DNA from: an uncultured Eubacteriales bacterium
GTDB lineage: Bacteria; Bacillota; Clostridia; Oscillospirales; Butyricicoccaceae
Length of the DNA stretch: 64,000 nt
Reading direction: 5' to 3'
NCBI GenBank assembly: GCA_910586105.1
Contig: CAJUGU010000001.1
Span: forward strand, 7,033 to 71,032
Part shown: in pieces, positions 29,179-39,094 of the stretch
How positions within the stretch are numbered: the first letter of the stretch is position 1
Layout: the number at the start of each line of letters is the position of its first letter
Notes under the pieces: model-generated
The model's input: the letters and a program-made list of their open reading frames with translations, nothing else
Told to the model about the DNA's origin: nothing
Database searches by the model: none
Position numbers and translations under genes: made by a program

Positions 29179-32100
29179 ATTGCCGCAATGAATGAATTTC
29201 CCATCGCCAACGTAAATTCCGATATGGCTGATCGGCCCCGGCGAACTGTACGTCCTGGTGAAGAAAATCAAATCACCAGGCTGCGCTTCCGACTTGGGAA
29301 TCACCGTGCAGCGGTTATAAATGCCAGTCGCGGTGGTTCGTTCGATACTCATTGCGCCCGATTGGTTGAGCACCCAGCACACAAAGCCCGAGCAGTCAAA
29401 CGAGGTCGCGGGAGAACTGCCGCCCCAAACGTATGGCCAGCCGAGGTATTTTTCCGCTTCTTCGAGCATCGCGGCAAAGGTTCCGTCGCCCACCGGGGAA
29501 CCGGAATAATCGGGAATTTCCGGGCCGCCGGGTGTTCCGGGAATTGCGCCGCCGCCCGTGCCATCGTCGCCAGTATCTACGAAAAAGTAAGGATTCAGAT
29601 ATTCGCCATTGAGCAGCACTTCCAGATGAAGGTGTGGGCCGGTACTCTCGCCGGTGCTTCCCACGGCGGCGATCACATCCCCGCGTTTGACCTCCTGACC
29701 GGCGCTGACCGCAAGGCTGGAACAATGCGCGTATCGGGATTCGTAGACCTGATCGTCGGCAATTGTCACGCACAAGCCATAACTTCCAGCATCGCCCGCT
29801 GAAGTGACAAATCCATCCTGAATTGCACGGATTTCCGTTCCCTGCGCAGCAGCTATATCAATGCCGCGATGCAAGTCTTTTTCTCCGGTCGTGGGGTGTA
29901 CCCGGTAGCCGTAACCGCTGGTCACATTGCCCAGCCACGCGAGATCGAAAGGATTCCCAAACGCCTGCCGGTTGCCCAGCGTCTGCATATAGACCCCGTA
30001 ACGGTCGGATTCCTCGCCCGCCGCCAGATAGTTGCCGATCACATCAAACAGCGGTTTCACTGTCAGCGTGGTTTGCAGGACGGACACTTCGTAGGGATTT
30101 CCAGCGTCGTCCTCACGGTTTTCGGTTACGGCCTCCCGTGTGAGCGTGTATTGCTCGCTGAAAAGCTGCTCGATTTCGCCCCGGATCTCATCAAACGTGA
30201 ACGCATTGAACTTCGTTGAGAGATAACCCAATAATTCATATGGGTTATGACTGATTTCGCCGATGTTGTAGCGGTATTCGTCATAACCGGGGTAACTTTC
30301 CTCGGTTTTATTGATATCGAGCTGCAAATCGACCTCCATTTCGGTGTAATAAAGGTCTGCATCGCAGATATCCTCCTCAATTGCCATATATGCGGTCGAA
30401 ATGTACGAGCTTTGAATACCAGAAAGCATTGCCGTGCAGGAAGTCATCCCAGCGGAGAAAAACATCACGATCATCGCCAGAACTGCGACTATCAATAGCA
30501 TTGATTTTCGCGCTGCGATTTGCTGCGCCGCCGCTCGGACGATCTGCCCGGTGGAGGTCAAAACATTCTGCGTAAGCTGCGCCGCCTGTTTGGTTTCATG
30601 CGCTGCCTGCGCATATTTGCGCTTGATTTGCTGCTTTTGCATCCACTTTGCAAGCGTGTGCTGCTTTTGCAGTTCGGGATGGTCGCGAAGGGCGGTTTGC
30701 CACGCAAGGTTCGCTTTTTCTTTTGCGGCTTGCCGTTCCGCGTGGCGGAGGGCGCGATAAGGCTGGGAGCGGCGGCGGGTACGGCTCCAACGCAGGAAAC
30801 GGCCTGCGCCCTGTTCTGCTAAAAGTTCACTTTTATGCGCCGCTTCTACCGACACATTTTGCTGCTCGGATTCATGGATTTTGCTGTGCAGCTTCATCAC
30901 GGCCGCAGTTCTGACCAGACCTCCTGCACGGGCGGGAAGCGAAGGCTTCCCGTACTCTGGTCGGATTTCCTGCTCAAAGTGCAAGCGGCGACGTATTTTG
31001 CCGGTCTCGCTGTCGACTTCCTTCTCGATAGACAGTCGGCGCTTCTTTGGGAGTCTTTCTCGCGCCTGTTCCAAGCGTTTTTCAGCCTTTTCGACGCGCT
31101 TTTCGGCCTTTTCATATTTCCGCTGTTGCCGAGATAAAAGGGATTCCTCCATACCCGATGGCGCGGCTGCGTTTGGTGGCTCGTCCTCAAACCGTAGCCG
31201 CCCAGAGGTTGCTTCAGGCGGTGGCACTTGTGGAGATGCCCGCGCAGCAGGTTCGTCTGGCGGTGGCGCTTGGGCAGATGCCCGCGCAGCAGGTTCGTCT
31301 GGCGTAACCGGCTGTTCTGCACTTTTATAATTTTTAGTATATGAATATAAATGTGCGTTTAGTTCAGCCTGCGAATCGGTGCTGTTAATTGAGCTTTCGA
31401 CTGAGGGCGTGTTTGCATTTCTGTTTGTGCCTGCGTCCGATGCTGTCTGTCTGGACTTGACTGCATTGGACGCAAATCTTACTGCCTGCTGTTGCGCATA
31501 GGCTTTCTGGTTTTCCTCTGTCACCGGTTCTGACGGCTGCGGATCATTTTCTTCCGTATCAAAACGCAACCGTTTCGGAAAATCCGTATCCGGCGAATAC
31601 TGATTGCTGACGGATTCCGATTCTGCTGGTGGTTTCACAGGCACTTCAATTTCAGATGCAAACTGCATGAAATGACGTTGTTTTGCCTTCTTTTGCACGT
31701 TTTTGGTGTTGCAGCGGGATACATTCGAGCTTTTATCCTCGTCAAACCGAAGTCGGCCGCCGTCCTCTACAGTTCGTAGCTTTCGTCTCGCCGAATGCGT
31801 GTCAGGCGGTTTATCTGCTCGAATCCGCAACGGTGTATCACCAGCACGCCGCGATTTGCAGGCTTCCGCTTTTTCCGTCGCCAAAACCCGAACAGCATCC
31901 GCAGAATGTTTTGCGGCCCGCCGTTTTTTCGCTTTTCTGCCGAGTTTTTTGCTGCGTTTGCGACGGTCAGGAAGGGGCGGTGGTTCAGGCTTGATGACTG
32001 GCACAGCTGCCAACATGGGAGCATCCGCAGCCATGCGCATGGAAGGGATGTCGGGAATCGGCGTGCTGAGTTCAGCCGGTTCCGGTGTACCGGCCCAAAC

Positions 32101-32364
32101 CGCTTCTTCTGCCGTTTGTTGAACAATGCGGGACTGTTTGCGGCGCTTTTTGCCGTCGCTGGCGCTGCTTTCAGCGCGCTGCACTGCTCGGCGTCCAGCT
32201 TCCTGCTCGGCGGGGCGCTCTCGTTCAAAGGAGATGTCCGTCAAACGCTGACTGATCCGTTTTTCCTCGCCGGAAACTTGATTTTGTTCGACCAGCGCGC
32301 CCCGCTTCATTTTTTGAAATCGTTTTGCCCGTGCTTGATAACGGTTTTTGCTCAGTAAAATCAT
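29179..32364 (-). CDS. Exon 1 of a membrane-anchored M23 peptidase-NlpC/P60 cell-wall hydrolase
   Basis: This wall hydrolase of the transfer channel has 1062 residues in exon 1 and about 1085 after splicing. Residues 1-600 are charged, repetitive and presumably cytoplasmic. One membrane segment follows (SMLLIVAVLAMIVMFFSAGM, near 620). A M23 endopeptidase domain has HRGIDIAAAQGTEI and STGPHLHLEV (about 810-900). The NlpC/P60 domain (about 940 on) has cysteine in SFDCSGFVCW and histidine in ISHIGIYVGDG. The frame continues into the intron to a false stop at 29113. The two enzymatic domains would cut glycan-linked peptides to let the pilus through. It follows virB4 by 13 bases. Without splicing the last 23 residues are replaced by intron-encoded ones. 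Confidence 0.9.
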
Positions 32365-32377
32365 CTCGCTTTCAAAA

Positions 32378-34861
32378 TCATGTGTTTTCCTCTGCTAAAT
32401 CTTCCGGGCGGGTCGTCATGATCCGGTACAGTTCGGTGTCCTTGGGAAAGTGATCGACAAATGGGATAATCACGTTCCCGTAAAACAAAAGCCCCTCGCC
32501 AGCGTTGCTGTTGGTCACGTAGCCGAGCTGGTGAGGGGAAATATTGAGCTGTTTGGCAAGGATTTGCCGGTCGCCGCCTGCCTGATTCAACATATAGACA
32601 AAATCGCTATTTTCAAAGATGTTTTGGATTTCTCTGGATGCAAGCAAATCCTTAACATTCTGTGTGATACCGGTCGGGATGCCGCCCCACTTTCGGAAGC
32701 GTTTCCAGATTTCCACCGTGTAGGCGGCAGTTTGTTCTTCGCGCAGCAAAAGATGCATTTCATCAACATAAAGCCGGGTCGATTTATGCGCTTCGCGGTT
32801 CTCGCTGACGCGTCCCCAGACCTGATCCTGTACGACCTGCATCCCGAACTTTTTCAGCTGGTTACCGAGCTTTTTAATCACATAACAAACGATTCTGCTG
32901 TTGATTTTAACGTTTGTCTGATGATTGAAAACATTCAGCGATCCGGTAACATAAATTTCAAGCGCGGTCGCCAACCGCTGCGCTTCCGGCTCCGGCTGCT
33001 GGCAAAGCAGCTTGTGGAGGTCGCCCAGAATCGGCATTTTCTCCGGACGCGGGTCCTGCAAATATTCTCGATAAACCATGTGGACACAGCGGTCGATCAC
33101 CGTTTTTTCGACTGGCTCTAAACCGCCTTTTCCGCCAACGATCAGCTCCATCAGCGACAGCACAAAATCGCTTTTTAAGGTCAGCGGATTATCGTCTTCA
33201 GAGTAATTCAAGGTAAGATCCATGGGGTTAATGAACTGGTCGGACGCGGGCGAAATGTCGATCACCTGACCGCCCAGCCGTTCCACAAGGGGCGCGTACT
33301 CGGCTTCCGGGTCGATAATGGCGATATCGTCCGAGGTAATCAGGAATGCGTTGGCAATCTCGCGCTTCGCCGAGAAAGATTTACCGCTGCCGGGAGTGCC
33401 TAAAATCAGCCCGTTCGGGTTTTTGAGTTTCTTGCGATCAGCCATGATTAAGTTGTTGGAAAGGGCGTTTAATCCGTAATACAGCGCTTCCCCGCGCATA
33501 AAAAGTTCCTGCGTCGTAAATGGCACAAATATTGCGGTGCTGCTTGTAGTAAGCCCGCGCTGGATTGAAATTTGGTTCAATCCCAGTGGCAGGGAGGACA
33601 TCAGCCCCTGCTCCTGCTGGTAGTCCAGACGGCGCAGCGCACAGTTATACTTCTGCGCAATCCCAGCCGTCTGAAATACATTATTCTCAAGTTTTTGCCT
33701 CGTTTCTGCCAAATTCATGACCAGCATCGTGACAAGGAACATCCGCTCGTTGCGGCTCTGCAAATCTTCCAGAAGTGTCTTTGCTTCACTGCTATAAGTC
33801 GATAGATCGGATGGAATGATCTCCATATCGTATCCGGCGCGGACGGCTTTCTTCTGTTCCTCGATCGTCATGCGTTGTAAGTCCGTAATTTTGCGCTTCA
33901 CATTTTTGATTGCAGCGCTCTGGTCGATAGACTGAATATGCAGCGTAACAACCATGCTGCTTTCGAGATCGAGAAAGTCCGCCAGCATCCGGTCGGTCAG
34001 CTCCGGCGCAAGGATTTGCAGGAACGACATCGCGCCGTAAGTCCTTCCGATTTGGAACATCCGACCGTTTTTGAATGTGAAGCTGTCCGGCGCAATAAAA
34101 TCCTTGCTGGAAAGACCGGTTTTTGCGATTGCATCCCACGCAAACCGGAATTTCTGGCCGTCCGCCGGATGGAACATCTTGTGCAGCACCGAAAGCCGCT
34201 CATAGCCGTCCAGCGAATGCGCACGCACGCCCAGCGTCTTAAAATTCGCCAACACATCGGCTTCAATGCGTTCCAGCCGGGGCTTTGCCGATTTCAGGTT
34301 TTCCGCTTCCACACCGAAGGTGATGTACTTGGTTTTTGTCAGACCGTTATTGCCCTTGGAAAGCTGGCCTTTTAACATATCCGAATATTCCTCGCGGATG
34401 CTGTTGAAAGCGTCCGCCTGCGCCGGAATGTAGATGGAACGGCGCTGCTCCTCCATATCGGCGGGCTGGTTCAGAAATGAGAACTGGACACGTATGGAAC
34501 TGTCAAAATAATTGAGGAAATCACACCAGTTTTCAAAAATCAGGTTCTTATCTTCGTTTTGCGCAAGTTGGTAGTTGATATCGTAAAACTGTACCTGTTT
34601 TGTGAAAAAATGCTCGTTTACAATACAAATTCCATCGCGGCACATCTCCTGATAGGGGATGGTCTGCTGAGCAGTCTGTGGGATTTTACCATCCTGCTTT
34701 GCTTTGCGGATGGACGCGGTAAGCCGCCGTTTATCGCGGCCGCTCAGCTTGGCATCCGGGGTTAGTCGGATGGTGCTGCGCAAGTCCGCCTTATCTTTTC
34801 GGTGCTGCATTTTTGCGGCTTGCAGCTTTCTTGCCTGTTTTGCCTGCTGCCTGTTTTTCAA
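32378..34861 (-). CDS. virB4: VirB4-like type IV secretion ATPase
   Basis: An 827-residue ATPase that powers pilus assembly and DNA transfer at the inner face of the membrane. The basic N-terminus precedes the CagE/TrbE/VirB region. Walker A is GTPGSGKSF (near 485) and Walker B is AIIDPEAEYAPL (near 512), followed by the C-terminal RecA-like lobe with STRLYVDEMHLLL (near 695) and a glutamine switch in GITQNVKDLL. Length is normal for the family. Its start overlaps prgI by 71 bases, so they are coupled. A truncated, inverted paralogue lies at 59086. Confidence 0.92.
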   Translation of the reverse strand: MKNRQQAKQARKLQAAKMQHRKDKADLRSTIRLTPDAKLSGRDKRRLTASIRKAKQDGKIPQTAQQTIPYQEMCRDGICIVNEHFFTKQVQFYDINYQLAQNEDKNLIFENWCDFLNYFDSSIRVQFSFLNQPADMEEQRRSIYIPAQADAFNSIREEYSDMLKGQLSKGNNGLTKTKYITFGVEAENLKSAKPRLERIEADVLANFKTLGVRAHSLDGYERLSVLHKMFHPADGQKFRFAWDAIAKTGLSSKDFIAPDSFTFKNGRMFQIGRTYGAMSFLQILAPELTDRMLADFLDLESSMVVTLHIQSIDQSAAIKNVKRKITDLQRMTIEEQKKAVRAGYDMEIIPSDLSTYSSEAKTLLEDLQSRNERMFLVTMLVMNLAETRQKLENNVFQTAGIAQKYNCALRRLDYQQEQGLMSSLPLGLNQISIQRGLTTSSTAIFVPFTTQELFMRGEALYYGLNALSNNLIMADRKKLKNPNGLILGTPGSGKSFSAKREIANAFLITSDDIAIIDPEAEYAPLVERLGGQVIDISPASDQFINPMDLTLNYSEDDNPLTLKSDFVLSLMELIVGGKGGLEPVEKTVIDRCVHMVYREYLQDPRPEKMPILGDLHKLLCQQPEPEAQRLATALEIYVTGSLNVFNHQTNVKINSRIVCYVIKKLGNQLKKFGMQVVQDQVWGRVSENREAHKSTRLYVDEMHLLLREEQTAAYTVEIWKRFRKWGGIPTGITQNVKDLLASREIQNIFENSDFVYMLNQAGGDRQILAKQLNISPHQLGYVTNSNAGEGLLFYGNVIIPFVDHFPKDTELYRIMTTRPEDLAEENT

Positions 34862-35216
34862 TACGCAAATCCTCCTCGTTTTCGGATTGATTTAGCCGCG
34901 ATAATGCGGCATACATATTTTCGGTCTGGTATGGCCGGAATTTCGGGGAAAGGAACTGCGCCCGGATAAAATGGCTTAAAATCACTTCCAAAGGCTGGCC
35001 GTCCTTCTCGTAAATCCCGAACAGGAAAAAGGGCAGCATCAGCCCGATCATAAGCAATGCTGCCGGTTCATTCCCGATCATGCTGCGAGTGAAAATGTAA
35101 GTAGGGATGCCGACTAAACCGCCTGCGCCGAAGCAAATCAACTGGCGTTTTGTCAGGTTAAAGGCAACCTTCGTTTTCACTTTTGTAAGGTCTTTGGGGA
35201 CAGGTACAAAGGGCAA
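34791..35216 (-). CDS. prgI: PrgI family (VirB3-like) inner-membrane protein
   Basis: A 141-residue protein with two adjacent membrane helices (LICFGAGGLVGIPTYIFT and LLMIGLMLPFFLFGIY). The opening PVPKDLTKVKTKVAFNLTKRQ is diagnostic of PrgI, which docks the VirB4 ATPase to the membrane. The C-terminal 40 residues are basic. It sits between the DUF3848-type genes and virB4, the standard order in this element family, and overlaps virB4. Confidence 0.9.
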   Translation of the reverse strand: MPFVPVPKDLTKVKTKVAFNLTKRQLICFGAGGLVGIPTYIFTRSMIGNEPAALLMIGLMLPFFLFGIYEKDGQPLEVILSHFIRAQFLSPKFRPYQTENMYAALSRLNQSENEEDLRIEKQAAGKTGKKAASRKNAAPKR

Positions 35217-36518
35217 TTATCTCACCTCCCGGTCTTTCGGTTTTGCGGCGGGTTTATCGCCAGGGCCGGGTTTTGCCGCGAGCTGCTCCTTGATGGAGGG
35301 CTTATGCGTCTGCTCCTGGGCGCGTTCCTCCCGCCGCATAAAGAAATATTGCCCCCGTTTGCCGTCCGGCTGTGCAATATACATGGGCTGCTCCACCTGC
35401 TCCTGCACCTTCTGAAAAAGCCGGTACATATCGTCCTGAGAGGCCAGGGGCAGAAAGTAAGGGGATACCTCCACCATAAAATGTGTCTTGTCGGGGGTGT
35501 TCGGCTCAGTCAGGCTTTGCAGCTCGGATGCGAGACGGTCTGCCTCTGTCTGGATGCGAGATTCATCCAGTTTTTGAACATGAACCGCGATATGGCCCTT
35601 GGGCATTCGCTCCCGGCGGTCATGTTCCCGGCGAAGCGCCCCCTGCACCACGCTTTCATCGTCTGCTTCGTTCCGCGTATCCATAATATCGCCATAGTGG
35701 TATTTCAAGCTGGGAATCGTCTCGTAGTTGTATTCCTTTTCCGGGATACGCACCTCTTTCCCGCCAATGAAGGTAACAGTCACATCGGTATAGGGTGAAG
35801 ATGCCCGCTCCGTAAATTTTGCCATCTGGTGCTGGTCCTGCTGATACAGATTGGCCATCAGTCCGTTTTTGCCGTCCCCCAGCAGCTCCACAGAGTAAGC
35901 CAGGACCGGCTCCCTGGTTTGGCGGTGATAGTATTGGCAGGTGTTATAGCTCCGGGTCCCAGCTATGAACATATCCCGCTCATTCAAACACTCCACACCG
36001 CTTTGCCGGAAAATGACCACAAAATTCCGCTTGGCAGGGTTCTTCGTGGCGGCACCCTCTCGCATAGCGTCCAGCGCATAGGTCAAGTCCTTCTGATAAA
36101 ACGCTGTTTTCTGCACCAAAATTTGCGGGAGAACTGTTTCCAGGTCTACATTCATAAATTTTTGCAGACCGTCCGGACTCTGCGCGGGAGCGTCTGCCGC
36201 CAGCGGGTAGAGGGTGAGATCATCCGCCTTGTCCACAGCATCGGCCATTACCGCGCCCAGGGCGTCCAATTCAAAATTGCAGCTTTCCCAATGGTCAGCC
36301 ATAACCTCCAACGGATTTTGAAATTTCAGAAAGTAGGCTACTTCTGTTTCCATGAGCGGTTTCTCGGTGAAATACTGAAACACCTCCGCAGTTTTGGCGA
36401 TCCGGTCTGCGCCATCAATCAGTTCCTGGCGGTCTTTCAGTAGCAGCTCCGCACGGTAATCAGCATAATTCTCCGTTACACGATCCAAAAGCTGTTGATA
36501 GAGTTTTTCCAGGTCCAT
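35217..36518 (-). CDS. DUF3848/DUF5688-like element protein
   Basis: A 433-residue protein. The N-terminus (MDLEKLYQQLLDRVTENYADY) resembles DUF3848. The middle (about 90-290, including MNVDLETVLPQILVQ and AYSVELLGDGKNGLM) looks like the DUF5688 type of element protein. It ends in the tail KPSIKEQLAA...KPAAKPKDREVR, almost identical to the tail of the preceding gene, which suggests duplication. Start and stop overlap with the upstream gene (TGATG). No membrane segment is seen. Its function is unknown, but its place in the transfer operon is conserved in relatives. Confidence 0.6.
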   Translation of the reverse strand: MDLEKLYQQLLDRVTENYADYRAELLLKDRQELIDGADRIAKTAEVFQYFTEKPLMETEVAYFLKFQNPLEVMADHWESCNFELDALGAVMADAVDKADDLTLYPLAADAPAQSPDGLQKFMNVDLETVLPQILVQKTAFYQKDLTYALDAMREGAATKNPAKRNFVVIFRQSGVECLNERDMFIAGTRSYNTCQYYHRQTREPVLAYSVELLGDGKNGLMANLYQQDQHQMAKFTERASSPYTDVTVTFIGGKEVRIPEKEYNYETIPSLKYHYGDIMDTRNEADDESVVQGALRREHDRRERMPKGHIAVHVQKLDESRIQTEADRLASELQSLTEPNTPDKTHFMVEVSPYFLPLASQDDMYRLFQKVQEQVEQPMYIAQPDGKRGQYFFMRREERAQEQTHKPSIKEQLAAKPGPGDKPAAKPKDREVR

Positions 36519-37327
36519 CAGCGCGCCTCCCGGTCTTTCGGCTTTGCAGCGGGTTTATCATCTGGGATGGATTTTGCCGCGAGCTGCTCCTTGATAGAGG
36601 GTTTCTTAGCGGCCAACCCCGGCTGTTCCCGCATAGCGTCCATTTCCTTCCGAGCCATGTTGACAAAACCATCCACCAGAGCGGAGTGGCTGTTGACGAC
36701 ATAGTAGCAGCGGCGATCCTCCGCTTCAACCATGGGGACAGCCGCCGCCCACGTCTTATTGCTGCGGGAAAATCGTTCATCCCAGTCCTTGCTCTGAATG
36801 GTAGCGGCTAACACATAGCTCACGCGCTCCGGGCCGAACTCTGCCAGAACCCCCTTTACGTCCGCTTTGAGGTACATTCCATCGTAACCATCCCGAATCG
36901 CTGCTTCTATGGCCTCCTTACAAGCCTCGTTCGCTTGGCGGGAAGCTCGAAATGCGTCCAGTTCTCCGTGTTCCCTGGCATATTCGCCGGAGTGTTGATA
37001 GAGCGGAATCGCGCGGGTGGCTTCCAGCAGACTGTCAGCGCGGTCCTCAATACATTCCCGCACATTGTCCATGTGACCCGTTTCCATATCGCGGAAGTCC
37101 TTGAAAATATCAGCCAGCGGCGAAGGGGATTCCAACAGCGCTGCCGCCTGCGACGCTGGCAGTTCAGTAACCTCCAACGCCATCAAGATATCTTCACGGA
37201 TGGTATATTCATAAGCGTGGTTCAGCGCCTCCTCCGGGGTAAGGCCCAACAGTCCATGTTTGAACCGCTCCTGTTCCGCCGCCATTTTGTCATATAATGC
37301 CTGATTCAATTTTTCTGCGTCCATCAC
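36518..37327 (-). CDS. DUF3848-DUF3849 element protein
   Basis: A 269-residue protein. DUF3848 (about 1-100) shows LYDKMAAEQERFK, EALNHAYEYTIREDILM and LESPSPLADIFKDF. DUF3849 follows (about 105-235) with YQHSGEYAREHGELDAFR, ACKEAIEAAIRDGYDGMYL and WDERFSRSNKTWA. These domains occur in transfer operons of Clostridial conjugative elements and also in larger polyproteins. The role is not established. The C-terminal tail KPSIKEQLAAK...KPKDREAR is shared with the next gene. No signal or membrane segment is present. Confidence 0.8.
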   Translation of the reverse strand: MMDAEKLNQALYDKMAAEQERFKHGLLGLTPEEALNHAYEYTIREDILMALEVTELPASQAAALLESPSPLADIFKDFRDMETGHMDNVRECIEDRADSLLEATRAIPLYQHSGEYAREHGELDAFRASRQANEACKEAIEAAIRDGYDGMYLKADVKGVLAEFGPERVSYVLAATIQSKDWDERFSRSNKTWAAAVPMVEAEDRRCYYVVNSHSALVDGFVNMARKEMDAMREQPGLAAKKPSIKEQLAAKSIPDDKPAAKPKDREAR

Positions 37328-37338
37328 GAACTCCTTCC

Positions 37339-37446
37339 TTATAATAATTTCTCATAGCACAGCTTCATCTGCGACGGGCAGAGATCAGCAGCAGGGCGGC
37401 GCTGGCCAGTCCATCGGATCTCTGGTGGGCTTATGGATAATTCCAT
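37339..37446 (-). CDS. Possible 35-residue small ORF
   Basis: A minus-strand frame from ATG 37446 to TAA 37339-37341 encodes a small basic peptide starting MELSISPPEIRW and containing two cysteines. It fills most of the gap between spoVG and the DUF3848 gene and ends 12 bases before the next start. The ribosome binding site is weak. It may be a true microprotein or the remains of a longer gene. Confidence 0.3.
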   Translation of the reverse strand: MELSISPPEIRWTGQRRPAADLCPSQMKLCYEKLL

Positions 37447-37470
37447 ATTTTTTCAAATGGCTTCCCACAA

Positions 37471-37872
37471 TTACCGCGCCTCTTTATCTGCCGTCCGTTT
37501 TGCGGCTTTTGCCGGTGCGGGACGATTTTCCGTTTCCTTTGAAGCTCCCGCTGCTTCTTTCAGTGTACCGCGCACCGAAGGGCGCTCCATTTCTTTCTGA
37601 TATGCACCTAAAATCGCGCCGTGAAGCGCTTCCCGCATTTCTTTCGTCGTAGGACAGCAAATGTCATGATATTGCCCATCCTGTCCTTTTCGGCTGGGCA
37701 TTGCAACAAACGGCCCCTTTTCAGAATTGTAAATACGGATATTATTGACAGCAAAGCAGCCGCCAATATTAGCGCTGGCATACGCCAGCAGTTTGTCAGG
37801 TTCCTTGACCGGATAAACTTTTACGTCTACTCCGGGCAAACCAGACGTTTCCGGGGTTGCAGAGTTTTTCAA
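37471..37872 (-). CDS. spoVG: SpoVG-family RNA-binding regulator, element copy
   Basis: A 133-residue protein. The core KVYPVKEPDKLLAYASANIG, FAVNNIRIYNSEKGPFVAMPS and YHDICCPTTKEMREAL matches the SpoVG fold, small regulators that bind RNA or DNA. Chromosomal SpoVG is about 95 residues; this one has an extra Ala/Lys-rich C-terminal tail. SpoVG-like genes inside transfer operons are common in this element type and may tune operon expression. It lies between the VirB6-like gene and the DUF3848 pair. Confidence 0.85.
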   Translation of the reverse strand: MKNSATPETSGLPGVDVKVYPVKEPDKLLAYASANIGGCFAVNNIRIYNSEKGPFVAMPSRKGQDGQYHDICCPTTKEMREALHGAILGAYQKEMERPSVRGTLKEAAGASKETENRPAPAKAAKRTADKEAR

Positions 37873-37899
37873 GTGGCATCCTCCTTTTAAAATCCGGTT

Positions 37900-38769
37900 T
37901 TAATGGCTGTTAAAAATTGAGCGGCTGACAGCACTGGTTTTGAACAGCGAAAAGCACAGCAGCACCGTATATCCGGCGCATTGCCAGATAGCGGCATGGA
38001 TATTTGCCGCGCTGCTGATCTGACTGACTAAAACCGAGTAAATCGCCACGCAAATCATAATGAAAAAGCCTTGCAGCCCAAGAGCCACAAGACCTCGCAA
38101 ATAATTGTTCCCCATCTGGCCCCAATCCCGATTGGTCATGGTCGCAAACGGGATCGCGCCAATGGAGCAGTAAATGTAAATTTCGATCATACGGCCAATC
38201 AGCACGATCATCACGCACAGGGACAATATCGGCATGGTGATTTTGAGCAGCATGGATTCCACAAGCAAGCCGAATAGTTCGCCGATCTCCATTGTTTCCA
38301 GCTGTGCGGCAATATCACCGACAGCCGACGCGAAATCAATTTCCGTACTTCCGTTTATGATGCCGGCGCTTTGCTGCACTACGTTTTGTGACAGCTCGAA
38401 AATCGCCATTGTGAGATCAAAGGTGTGCGTGACAAGATAAACCGCTATAAAGCCTTTTAATACCCACTTATAGAGCGCGAAAGTTTCAAAATCGTGGAAG
38501 TTATTTTTCTCCATGAGCATTGAAATAAGCTCATAGCAGAGCACAAAAGTAATGATGATCCCTGCTATTGGAACTATAACATTGTCGCTCAAATTGCGGA
38601 TCATGGAGAAGACCCCGGCGTTCCATGCCGCCGGGGTAGTCCCCACATTTGCCGCAACTTCCCCGACCTCCGTATTGATCTGGTCGAACATCCCGTCAAG
38701 ATTGCCTGTGATGCACTCCCGCAGGATTTCTTTTATCCAATCCTGAATAATGTCGAGGATATTCAGCAT
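37900..38769 (-). CDS. virB6: VirB6/TrbL-like polytopic membrane protein
   Basis: A 289-residue protein. After an amphipathic N-terminus (MLNILDIIQDWIKEILREC) at least five membrane helices are visible: VIVPIAGIIITFVLCYELI, VLKGFIAVYLVTHTF, ITMPILSLCVMIVLIGRM, LVALGLQGFFIMICVAIYSV and AAIWQCAGYTVLLCFSLF. This matches the VirB6/TrbL-like protein of the CD1112 family in Clostridial type IV systems, the inner-membrane pore of the channel. It follows the Maff2 gene by 17 bases in the same operon. Confidence 0.88.
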   Translation of the reverse strand: MLNILDIIQDWIKEILRECITGNLDGMFDQINTEVGEVAANVGTTPAAWNAGVFSMIRNLSDNVIVPIAGIIITFVLCYELISMLMEKNNFHDFETFALYKWVLKGFIAVYLVTHTFDLTMAIFELSQNVVQQSAGIINGSTEIDFASAVGDIAAQLETMEIGELFGLLVESMLLKITMPILSLCVMIVLIGRMIEIYIYCSIGAIPFATMTNRDWGQMGNNYLRGLVALGLQGFFIMICVAIYSVLVSQISSAANIHAAIWQCAGYTVLLCFSLFKTSAVSRSIFNSH

Positions 38770-38786
38770 AAATCAGCCCTCCGGTA

Positions 38787-39002
38787 TCAGCCGAAAAGGT
38801 TTGCAAGCAGGGGGATAAGCTGCATCCCGATCAGGGCGACGCCTCCTCCCGCCATGAGCTGTTTCATGCCCTGCGACTTCGCACCCGGGTTATCATTACC
38901 ATAACCTTCTAAGAGATTGATAACGCCCCATACGCCAAGGCCAGCGCCCAGCGCGATCACGAGGACTTTCAGTGTGTCGATCGAAGCAGTAAAGAATTCC
39001 AT
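38787..39002 (-). CDS. Maff2 family small membrane protein (VirB2-like)
   Basis: A 71-residue protein from ATG 39002 (MEFFTASIDTLKVLVIALGA), with GGAGG seven bases upstream. The frame to 39080 has no such site. It has two hydrophobic segments around a short loop (GYGNDNPGAKSQGMKQL), as in Maff2 proteins, which stand where pilin-like VirB2 genes do in type IV operons. It lies between virD4 and virB6. Confidence 0.88.
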   Translation of the reverse strand: MEFFTASIDTLKVLVIALGAGLGVWGVINLLEGYGNDNPGAKSQGMKQLMAGGGVALIGMQLIPLLANLFG

Positions 39003-39094
39003 AAAATTTCCTCCATAAGATGTTATAAAAATAAGATTGTTGTTGTTCAGGGGAACCCTTCCCCATGGATATATAGCCACTGGCAGAAGTTAAA

